Assembly (NCBI GenBank): GCA_018378775.1
Contig: JAGZWV010000003.1
Location: 31,734-95,733, forward strand
Source of the DNA: Collinsella sp.
GTDB lineage: Bacteria > Actinomycetota > Coriobacteriia > Coriobacteriales > Coriobacteriaceae
Reading direction: 5' to 3'
DNA length: 64,000 nucleotides
Shown: positions 26,084-33,386 of the stretch, piece by piece
Numbering within the stretch: the stretch's first letter is position 1
How the letters are laid out: each line of letters starts with the position of its first letter
Position numbers and translations under genes: made by a program
The notes under the pieces: generated by a model
The model's database searches: none
Told to the model about the DNA's origin: nothing
The model's input: the letters and a program-made list of their open reading frames with translations, nothing else

Positions 26084-28564
26084 ATGAACCCGCAGGCTAT
26101 CGAGGTGCGTGGCGCGCGCGTCCATAACCTCAAAGACATCGATATCGATATTCCGCTGGGAAAGCTCGTGGGCATTGCCGGCGTGTCGGGTTCGGGCAAG
26201 AGTTCGCTGGCGCTCGGGGTTCTTTATGCCGAGGGCTCGTGCCGCTATCTGGAGGCGCTCAGCACCTATACCCGCCGTCGTCTGACGCAGGCCGAGCACG
26301 CCCAGGTGGACGAGGTGCTGCACGTGCCAGCGGCGCTCGCATTACATCAGCGCCCCAGCGTACCGGGCGTGCGCTCGACCTTTGGTACCATGACCGAGCT
26401 CAACAATAGCCTGCGTCTACTCTTTAGCCGTTGCGCCCATCACGTGTGCCCGCATTGCGGGGCGCGTGTGGAGCCGAGCCTTAACGTGGCTGCGGGCCTG
26501 TCGCTCACGTGTCCGACATGCGGCCGCGAGTTCTACGCGCCGAGTGCCGAGGATTTGGCTTTCAATAGCGGCGGTGCGTGCCCTACCTGCGGCGGCACCG
26601 GTGTCATGCGCGAGGTAGACGAGGCGAGCCTGGTGCCCGACGAGTCAAAGACCATCAACGAGGGTGCGGTGCTTCCCTGGGGCACGCTCATGTGGGACCT
26701 GATGAAGCAGGTGGCCGGCGAGATGGGCGTGCGCACCGACGTGCCGTTTAACCAGCTCACGCCTCAAGAGCGCGACATCGTGTTTCACGGCCCGGCGGTT
26801 AAGAAGCACATTCTCTACGTTCCCAAAAACGGCGAGGGCGCCACGCCGCTCGACTTTACCTATTACAACGCCGTCTATACCGTTGAGAATGCGCTCGCCA
26901 AGGTTAAGGACGATAAGGGGCTTAAGCGTGTGGCTCGCTTTTTGCGCGAGGGACCATGCCGTGACTGCGCCGGCACGCGTCTCTCCGAGGCTGCGCGCCA
27001 GCCCCAGGTGCGCGGTATCAATCTGGCTCAGGCCGCGGCCATGACGCTTGGTGATGCGATCGAGTGGGTGCGCGGGGTGCCCGCATCCTTGCCGGCCGAG
27101 ATGCGGCCCATGGCGACGGATATCTGCGATTCGTTTTTGAGCACGGCTCGTCGTCTGGTCGACCTGGGTCTCGATTACCTTTCGCTCGATCGCGCCGGTG
27201 CCACGCTCTCCACGGGTGAGCGCCAGCGCGTGCAACTCGCCCGCGTGGTGCGCAACCGATCGACAGGCGTGCTCTATGTGCTGGACGAGCCCTCAATTGG
27301 CTTGCATCCTGCCAATGTCGACGGCTTGGTGGGCGTAATGCGCGACCTGGTGGATGACGGCAATACCGTGGTTGTTGTCGACCACGATACACGTGTGCTG
27401 GCGGAGGCTGATTATCTGGTCGAGATGGGCCCCGTTGCCGGAGCAGGCGGCGGCAACGTAATCGCCGCTGGTACGGTAGAGGAGGTCGAGCAATCGCAGG
27501 ACAGCCGTATCGCGCCGTTTTTGCGCGCCGAGCCCAAGCGCTTGCGTCCGCAGGTGACTGACGACGAAATGTTCGACCAGGGCCATATCCGCATGGCGAC
27601 CGATACCATCCATACCGTCAAGCCGCTCGAAGTCGATATTCCGCGCGGTCGCTTGGTCGCGGTTACGGGTGTTTCGGGTTCGGGCAAGACGACGTTGGTG
27701 CTCGAGACGCTCATCCCGGCGCTTAAGGCGCAGGCAGCTGGCGAGCGCTTGCCACGCCACGTGCGCTGGATCGATGCCGAGGGCATTGCGCGTGCCAACC
27801 TGATTGACGCCACGCCCATCGGTGCCAACGTGCGCTCGACGGTGGCAACCTATGCCGACATCCATGATGAGCTGCGCCGCGCCTTCGCCCGTACGCCCGA
27901 GGCCAAGGCAGCCGGCTGCAAGGCGGGCGCATTTAGCTACAACACTGGCGCCTTGCGCTGCCCTACGTGTGATGGCACGGGCTCGATATCGCTCGACGTG
28001 CAGTTTTTGCCCGATGTCGAAATCGTCTGCCCGGCATGTCACGGCTCACGTTATGCAGACGCGGCTTCGCATATCCATCGCGAGGGCAAGGACGGGAGTC
28101 TGCTTACGTTGCCGCAGCTCATGGACATGAGTGTGGACGAGGCCATCGACGCCACGGTGGGGCTCAAGAAAGTTCAGACGCGCTTGCAGACCTTGCACGA
28201 CCTTGGCTTGGGCTATCTCACGCTCGGTGAGCCCACGCCGGCGCTTTCGGGCGGCGAGGCTCAGCGTCTTAAGCTTGCGAGCGAGATGGGTCGCGTGCAG
28301 GATGATGCCGTGTTTGTGTTTGACGAGCCCACGATCGGACTACATCCGCTCGATGTTCAGGTGTTGCTGAGTGTGTTCGACGGCCTTGTTGCCAAAGGCG
28401 CCACGGTTATCGTGATCGAACACGATCTCGACCTTATCCGTAACGCCGATTACGTGATCGACATGGGCCCGGGCGGTGGCGACGCCGGCGGGCAAATCGT
28501 CTGCGCCGGCACGCCAGACGACATCGCAGCCTGCTCCGCAAGCATCACCGGCCGCTACCTATAA
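26084..28564 (+). CDS. Short UvrA homologue (UvrA-like ABC ATPase)
   Basis: ATG 26084 is preferred because AAAGGTGA lies 11 bases before it; an ATG at 26051 would overlap the previous gene by 8 bp. The product is 826 residues, about 110 shorter than classical UvrA. It has Walker A GVSGSGKSSL (about 33) and GVSGSGKTTL (about 527), signatures LSTGERQRVQLAR and LSGGEAQRLKLA, and Cys pairs CPHC/CPTC (about 121-166) and CPTC/CPAC (about 626-652). Short UvrA proteins act in DNA damage tolerance or drug self-resistance in other bacteria; no uvrB or uvrC is nearby. Confidence 0.9.
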   Translation: MNPQAIEVRGARVHNLKDIDIDIPLGKLVGIAGVSGSGKSSLALGVLYAEGSCRYLEALSTYTRRRLTQAEHAQVDEVLHVPAALALHQRPSVPGVRSTFGTMTELNNSLRLLFSRCAHHVCPHCGARVEPSLNVAAGLSLTCPTCGREFYAPSAEDLAFNSGGACPTCGGTGVMREVDEASLVPDESKTINEGAVLPWGTLMWDLMKQVAGEMGVRTDVPFNQLTPQERDIVFHGPAVKKHILYVPKNGEGATPLDFTYYNAVYTVENALAKVKDDKGLKRVARFLREGPCRDCAGTRLSEAARQPQVRGINLAQAAAMTLGDAIEWVRGVPASLPAEMRPMATDICDSFLSTARRLVDLGLDYLSLDRAGATLSTGERQRVQLARVVRNRSTGVLYVLDEPSIGLHPANVDGLVGVMRDLVDDGNTVVVVDHDTRVLAEADYLVEMGPVAGAGGGNVIAAGTVEEVEQSQDSRIAPFLRAEPKRLRPQVTDDEMFDQGHIRMATDTIHTVKPLEVDIPRGRLVAVTGVSGSGKTTLVLETLIPALKAQAAGERLPRHVRWIDAEGIARANLIDATPIGANVRSTVATYADIHDELRRAFARTPEAKAAGCKAGAFSYNTGALRCPTCDGTGSISLDVQFLPDVEIVCPACHGSRYADAASHIHREGKDGSLLTLPQLMDMSVDEAIDATVGLKKVQTRLQTLHDLGLGYLTLGEPTPALSGGEAQRLKLASEMGRVQDDAVFVFDEPTIGLHPLDVQVLLSVFDGLVAKGATVIVIEHDLDLIRNADYVIDMGPGGGDAGGQIVCAGTPDDIAACSASITGRYL

Positions 28565-28566
28565 CC

Positions 28567-28601
28567 GAATGTGACAAAGGGACAGTTCCTTTGTCACATT
28601 C
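28567..28601. repeat. GGGACAG-type palindrome overlapping the trmL stop
   Basis: GAATGTGACAAAGG and CCTTTGTCACATTC are perfect inverted copies around GACAGTT. The trmL stop codon (28594-28596, minus strand) is inside the right arm. Confidence 0.85.
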
Positions 28602-29193
28602 CCGGAAAGCCTGTTTGGCGCAGGGCTTCGTAGAGGACGATGGCGGCGCTGTTGGAGAGGTTGAGTGCGCTGATGCGGTAGTCGTCCGGGTTGACGAAGT
28701 TGCCGCAGATGTCTTGTTGAAGGATGGCCTCGTGGCCGTCCTCGGTATGCCCCAGCGATTCCTCGTGAGCTTCCCAAGCCTCGGCGTTATCGAGCGAGTC
28801 GCAATCGCGCAGCATGGGGATGCGCTCGCAGCGCTCGGGCGCCGCGGCAAGCAGAGGCTCGGGAATGCCCGAGCTCTCGCTGCCAAAGACCAAGTAGTCG
28901 CCGTCGTGGTAGGTACTCTGCGCATAGGTGCGGCGTGCCTTTTTGGTCAGCAGATGTAGGCGCTCGTCGGCAGGGGAGAGACCGTTGCGTGCAAGGAAAT
29001 CCTCCCAGCCGGCATAGGTCGTCACGTCCAAGTTTTGCCAGTAGCCCAGGCCGGCGCGGCGTACCGTCTTGTCGTCGAGCGAAAAGCCCAGAGGCTCCAC
29101 CAGATGCAGGCGGGCGCCGGTGACCACGCAGGTACGGCCGATATTGCCCGTATTGGCCGGAATCTCGGGCGCATACAGCACGATATTGAACAT
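28594..29193 (-). CDS. trmL: tRNA (cytidine/uridine-34 2'-O)-methyltransferase
   Basis: ATG 29193 follows AAGGAG; 199 residues. SPOUT-family motifs are visible: NIVLYAPEIPANTGNIGRTC (N-terminal), LVFGSESSGIPEPLL and a C-terminal RISALNLSNSAAIVLYEALRQ trefoil knot. TrmL methylates the wobble ribose of tRNA-Leu. It is about 40 residues longer than the E. coli enzyme because of an acidic insertion (about 140-170, DNAEAWEAHEESLGHTEDGH) before the knot end. The final residues and stop codon come from a palindromic element, so the C-terminus may have been reshaped by it. Confidence 0.93.
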   Translation of the reverse strand: MFNIVLYAPEIPANTGNIGRTCVVTGARLHLVEPLGFSLDDKTVRRAGLGYWQNLDVTTYAGWEDFLARNGLSPADERLHLLTKKARRTYAQSTYHDGDYLVFGSESSGIPEPLLAAAPERCERIPMLRDCDSLDNAEAWEAHEESLGHTEDGHEAILQQDICGNFVNPDDYRISALNLSNSAAIVLYEALRQTGFPGM

Positions 29194-29215
29194 GAATCTC
29201 CTTGGCTCAGAACGA

Positions 29216-29250
29216 AAAACCACCACGAAGAGCACCTTCGTGGTGGTTTA
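29216..29250 (-). terminator. Terminator after the CobW-type GTPase gene
   Basis: AACCACCACGAAG pairs with CTTCGTGGTGGTT; on the minus strand the stem runs into TTTTT. Confidence 0.88.
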
Positions 29251-29288
29251 GCGGTTACATAGGCGGAAAAATGCCCGCTTGGATAAAC

Positions 29289-30419
29289 CTAGGCGCGGTG
29301 CCAGTCGGTCAGGCAGGCATCGAGGGAGGCGATGAGCGCATCCTTGTCCATGTGACGGCCGATGATGCACAGGCTCGTCATGCGGTCGCCTGTCTCGTCG
29401 TCCCAAATCTGCATGATCTCGGGGTTCTCGTCGATGATCTTCTGCTTCTCGCCCTCGGGCGCCGAATCGACAAACAGGCCGTTCTCCATCAGGCGCATCT
29501 GGTGGCCGGCCTGCTCAAACATGTAGCACATGTCCGGATCGCCGGTCTGCCACAGCGGACCCTTGACGCGGATGACCTCGTCGGGCCACTCCTGCTCAAC
29601 AAAATTGGTGAACTTCTGCAGGTCAAACGGCTTGCGGCGCGAGTACACAAAGGTCTCGATGTCGTACTCGAGCACCTCGGGGTCGTCGTGCTCCTCGGGA
29701 TGCTCCATGGCCTCGATCCAGGCGGCGGAGTTGTAGGCGCGCATAAAGTCGAAGCGGTCGGTGTCGAGCAGCTCCTCCATGGGGACCTCGCCGTTTTGGG
29801 CCTCGACAATCACGGCGTCCTTCTGCAGGCTGCGCACGATGGCCTTGAGCTCGGCGATCTGCTCGGGCGTCACGGTATCGGTCTTGTTGAGGATCAGCGT
29901 GGAGCAGAATTCGATCTGCTGGATGAGTAGGCTTTCGATGTCGTCCTCGTCGATATCCTCGGCCAGCAGGTCGCGACCGCCGTTGAACTCGTCGTACATG
30001 CGGGCGCAGTCGACCACGGCCACGATGTTGTCGAGCGCGAGCTTGGGCTCGCCGCCCACCTTGGCCTCGTCGCAGAAGCTCGAGATGGTGTAGGCGATGG
30101 GGATAGGCTCGCAAATACCCGATGCCTCGATGATGATGTAGTCGAAGTTGCCCGAATCGGCGATGCCCTGCAGCTGGTTGGCCAGGTCGTCCGAAAGCGT
30201 GCAGCAGATGCAGCCGTTGGTGAGCGGGATGAGGTCGTCGGTCTCGGAAAGGCCGCCGTCGGCGATGAGGCTGGCGTCGACATTGATCTCGCCGATATCG
30301 TTGACGATCACGGCGGCGCGTATACCGCCATCGTTAGCGAGGATGTGGTTGAGCAGCGTGGTCTTGCCGGCACCGAGGTATCCGGTAAGCATGATGATCT
30401 TCACGGGTTTGTTGGGCAT
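29289..30419 (-). CDS. CobW/COG0523 GTP-binding metallochaperone-like protein
   Basis: ATG 30419 is chosen because AAAGGAGG lies four bases upstream; 376 residues. The G1 motif GYLGAGKTTLLNHIL (about 13-27), the metal-binding NGCICCTL (CxCC type, about 65-72) and the guanine-specificity motif LNKTD (about 175-179) are intact. Family members load Zn, Co or Fe into client proteins using GTP. The specific metal is not evident; no Zur box was recognised upstream. Confidence 0.92.
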   Translation of the reverse strand: MPNKPVKIIMLTGYLGAGKTTLLNHILANDGGIRAAVIVNDIGEINVDASLIADGGLSETDDLIPLTNGCICCTLSDDLANQLQGIADSGNFDYIIIEASGICEPIPIAYTISSFCDEAKVGGEPKLALDNIVAVVDCARMYDEFNGGRDLLAEDIDEDDIESLLIQQIEFCSTLILNKTDTVTPEQIAELKAIVRSLQKDAVIVEAQNGEVPMEELLDTDRFDFMRAYNSAAWIEAMEHPEEHDDPEVLEYDIETFVYSRRKPFDLQKFTNFVEQEWPDEVIRVKGPLWQTGDPDMCYMFEQAGHQMRLMENGLFVDSAPEGEKQKIIDENPEIMQIWDDETGDRMTSLCIIGRHMDKDALIASLDACLTDWHRA

Positions 30420-30505
30420 GTGCCCTCCTTTGTTAGACATGGCTTACAGTTGAATCTTATGCCAAACGCCTGCTCTTATACCCACGCGCCGGCAAATAAC
30501 ACAAG

Positions 30506-30847
30506 CTACTCCCAGGCTCCCCATACATCGGGGCAATAACCGACGGTGGCCTTTTTGCCGTTGCGCACGATGGGCTCAGCTAGAACCTGCTGGTTCTCGA
30601 GCAGCTTGTCGAAGCGCTGACTAGGGGTGAGGTGCTGGATGAGCGCGAGCGTCTCCTCGTCCCTGGCCTTGGGGTTGAGCAGCTTGTCGATGCCGCCGAC
30701 CGCCTGCATCACGCTCGTGAGCTCGCCCTTGCTCATCTCCTTTTCCTTAAGGTCAATAAACTGCACCTTAATGCGGCGCTCCTTAAAATAGCGCTGGGCC
30801 TTTTTGGTGTCGAACGACTTCTTAGTCCCGAAGATTTGAATATTCAT
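30506..30847 (-). CDS. ArsC/Spx-family thioredoxin-fold protein lacking the active-site cysteine
   Basis: A protein of 113 residues with the ArsC/Spx fold pattern: MNIQIFGTKKSFDTKKAQRYF, DLKEKEMSKGEL, then ILAEPIVRNGKKATVGY-like end. The usual CxxC or CxxS of the N-terminal loop is replaced by TKKSF, and the only Cys is in GYCPDVW near the C-terminus. It therefore cannot act as a classical arsenate reductase or redox-sensing Spx. It sits behind a long structured leader (30857-31025). Confidence 0.85.
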   Translation of the reverse strand: MNIQIFGTKKSFDTKKAQRYFKERRIKVQFIDLKEKEMSKGELTSVMQAVGGIDKLLNPKARDEETLALIQHLTPSQRFDKLLENQQVLAEPIVRNGKKATVGYCPDVWGAWE

Positions 30848-30856
30848 TTATTGTTC

Positions 30857-31025
30857 CGCCGTTCTAACGAACGGCGGTCACCTCGACGCTGCAAAGCCAT
30901 CTGATGGGCAATCTGCCTTTCAATCGTCGGGCGCGGGCAAAAGCCCAGCGCCCTCCTCTTTCAAGGCACCTTGCCTCATCAGCTGGCTTTTCGCTGACAT
31001 TGATAGGACATCGAGGTTACCGCCG
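30857..31025 (-). repeat. Large CAATCGTCG-core palindrome in the leader of the ArsC-like gene
   Basis: The outer arms CGGCGGTCACCTCGA (30872-30886) and TCGAGGTTACCGCCG (31011-31025) pair with one mismatch; inner arms extend the hairpin, including GGGCGCGGGC with GCCCAGCGCCC. The CGGCGG arm can instead pair with CCGCCG at 30857-30862, forming a second hairpin next to the start codon. A relative is at 46948-47056. Confidence 0.75.
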
Positions 31026-31031
31026 CTGGAC

Positions 31032-31655
31032 TTATCGAATGAAGTTGGTCGTTGCGTGATCTGCCTCGGGTGCGTTGATACCGGCGGCCTGTCCTGCCTC
31101 GATGCAGCGCAGGAGCCACGCCATGTTTTTGCCGATATTTCGCATGGTGGCAAGGCCCTCGGCATCCCCATCGGCGTCGCCGGGCACGCGGCCAAACACG
31201 TTGTTCCAGTAGGTGGAGGCAACTACGGGCATTTGCTTAATGGTGAAGTACTTGTTGAGCACATCGAAGGTGGTCGAGGTGCCGCCGCGACGGGCGACGG
31301 CGACCGCGGCGCCGGGTTTGTGCTCAAAGGCATGCCCGCCTGCATAGAAGGCGCGATCGAGGGCCGAAAGGATGCGTCCGCTGGGGTGCGCATAGTAGAC
31401 GGGTGAGCCAAAGACAAAACCATCTGCCTGCTCGGCGGCAGCGATGAGCTCGTTCACCACGTCGTCGTCAAAGGTGCAGCGACCGCCAAGCTTGCCGCAC
31501 AGGCCACAACCGATGCAATCGCGAATGGGCTTGGCGCCCAGCTGAAACACCTCGGTATCAATGCCTTCTGCATTAAGTTGCTCGGCGACCTCGGCGAGTG
31601 CGCGGGCGGTGTTGCCGTTTGCCTTGGGACTGCCATTGACCAAAAGAACCTTCAT
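31032..31655 (-). CDS. Flavodoxin-fold NAD(P)H-dependent FMN reductase/oxidoreductase
   Basis: A protein of 207 residues; ATG 31655 follows AGAGGGAG. The FMN phosphate loop NGSPKANGNTA (about 7-17), the CIGCGLCGKLGGRC cysteine-rich segment (about 47-60) and VFGSPVYYAHPSGRI (about 82-96) are typical of iron-sulfur-flavoprotein-like and multimeric flavodoxin reductases. The electron acceptor is unknown. It is the gene upstream of the ArsC-like protein on the same strand; the long palindrome fills the gap between them. Confidence 0.88.
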   Translation of the reverse strand: MKVLLVNGSPKANGNTARALAEVAEQLNAEGIDTEVFQLGAKPIRDCIGCGLCGKLGGRCTFDDDVVNELIAAAEQADGFVFGSPVYYAHPSGRILSALDRAFYAGGHAFEHKPGAAVAVARRGGTSTTFDVLNKYFTIKQMPVVASTYWNNVFGRVPGDADGDAEGLATMRNIGKNMAWLLRCIEAGQAAGINAPEADHATTNFIR

Positions 31656-31729
31656 CACAAACTCCCTCTGCTTTTGGTGACTTCTGCAGAGGATTATCGC
31701 ACGATGGGGGAGGCGGTGCGGGCGCGGTG

Positions 31730-33259
31730 CTAATCCAGTTTGGTACCTGGCACCTGCACGGCTTTCCCGAGCAACGCTTTAAGCTCGTTCAAAATGGAAA
31801 CAGGCTGACGGTCGACGCCGTCCAGATGGAGCGTGGCCACGCGAATGGGCGGCTGATATTCAAGCGAGCCGATGAGCACGGGAGAACCCAGGAACCGTTC
31901 GATGTCGCTTGCGATCTCATCGATTGCCTCGGGGCCGAGCTCATCGAAGAGTGCCACGAATGTCGGCCCCGTCGAGCGGAACAGGCGACCCTTGCCGCGC
32001 GAGCATTCCATGAGGCAGGCGGCGCTTTCTGCCAAAACGCGGTCGCCCGCATCAAAGCCAAAGCGGGCATTGACCTGAGCGATATCGTCGATTTTGATGG
32101 CGATCAAACCAGCCTTGCGCGCCACGCGACGCATTTCGCCAATGGCGTTGACCAGGGCGTGAATATCGCCCAAGCCGGTCACGGAATCGGTTGTATCTGC
32201 CAAGCTTCGGTTGATGATAATGCCCACATACATGCCGGGCTCGGTATCGGTGCCGTCCAAGCGGTAGCCCGTGCAGTCGCAAAGCACGTATTTTCCGGTG
32301 GCATCCATTACGCGATACTGCATGTAGTGGAAGTGCCACGTGCCGTTTATCACCATGTCGAGCTCGGCGCGTACGTTGTCGCGGTCCTCGGGATGAACGC
32401 GGGCGAGCCACATGTCGAGTGAGTTAAAAGGGTGCTGGGAAGGCAGGTCAAAATCGCGCACGGCGTTAACCGACCATTGCGATTCTCCAGTATCGAGGTT
32501 AAGGATGAACGGATAGCGCGTCTCGGAGCTCATGGAGATCGCTTGGAACACCCGGTCGTTGCAGGGAAGCTGATCGACGATTGGGCGTTGCGGCGCGTCA
32601 TTGTTTTCCGGTTGCTGTACACGATGCATAAGCTTATAGCGATACATCTTGCGATCGGCGTCCATCGTCATCTGGCGACGCGTGTCGCCGGCAAGTGGAT
32701 CGACGCGCGAGCAGCCAAAGCTAAAGCTGGCGATCATGGGCGCCTTGCCATCTGAGCTCGCCTCGATCAGCCCGGCACGTACCTGCTCCAAGCGCTGCTC
32801 GAGTTCAGTCTCGTTTGCGGAGAGCGAGATAAGCACAAACTCGTCTCCACCGATACGGAACAGCATCTCATCGTGCTCCATGGTTTCGGAGAGCGTGCGG
32901 CAGATGCTCAGAATATAGCGATTGCCTTCGGCGTGGCCAAACCTATCATTGCAATGCTTGAGATGGTCGATGTCAATATAGGCGCAGGTGAAGGGGTCGC
33001 CTTTGCGCCAGAGCTGCTCGACGTGACGGTCGAGTCCGCTGCGGTTGCCCAAGTTGGTGAGCGGGTCGATATAGGCGTTGCTCTCAAGCAGCCGGCGCTC
33101 TTGTTGCAGGATGGCATGCGTCTTTTGCAGTTGCTCGCCAACGGCGCGTAGTTCAGCAGGCAGCGCGGCAACATCGAGTTCGGCGGTCGAGATGCCATTC
33201 GCAAGTCGCTGAAGATAGGCAATAATCGATTGCTCACCCAGGCGATATGACTCGTTCAT
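31730..33259 (-). CDS. GGDEF-domain diguanylate cyclase with PAS module
   Basis: ATG 33259 follows AAGGAGG; 509 residues. There is no membrane segment. An N-terminal helical stretch leads to a canonical GGDEF domain (DPLTNLGNRSGL, then LFRIGGDEFVLI, about 70-205), then a PAS-like module (FILNLDTGESQWSVNA...HPEDR) and a second, degenerate GGDEF-like domain (LFRSTGPTFVALF in place of GGDEF). It should make c-di-GMP. It is a paralogue of the next gene in the same order of modules. Confidence 0.9.
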   Translation of the reverse strand: MNESYRLGEQSIIAYLQRLANGISTAELDVAALPAELRAVGEQLQKTHAILQQERRLLESNAYIDPLTNLGNRSGLDRHVEQLWRKGDPFTCAYIDIDHLKHCNDRFGHAEGNRYILSICRTLSETMEHDEMLFRIGGDEFVLISLSANETELEQRLEQVRAGLIEASSDGKAPMIASFSFGCSRVDPLAGDTRRQMTMDADRKMYRYKLMHRVQQPENNDAPQRPIVDQLPCNDRVFQAISMSSETRYPFILNLDTGESQWSVNAVRDFDLPSQHPFNSLDMWLARVHPEDRDNVRAELDMVINGTWHFHYMQYRVMDATGKYVLCDCTGYRLDGTDTEPGMYVGIIINRSLADTTDSVTGLGDIHALVNAIGEMRRVARKAGLIAIKIDDIAQVNARFGFDAGDRVLAESAACLMECSRGKGRLFRSTGPTFVALFDELGPEAIDEIASDIERFLGSPVLIGSLEYQPPIRVATLHLDGVDRQPVSILNELKALLGKAVQVPGTKLD

Positions 33260-33386
33260 GATGGATAACCTCCTTGGGCGGAACAATGGTTTGTATCATA
33301 TCTCCAATTCGGTTTGAATTGGGGATATAAGTTAGCTAATGGGGACAAACGCGTCCCTCAACGGCAGCGGCCTGCCTGTGAACGCA

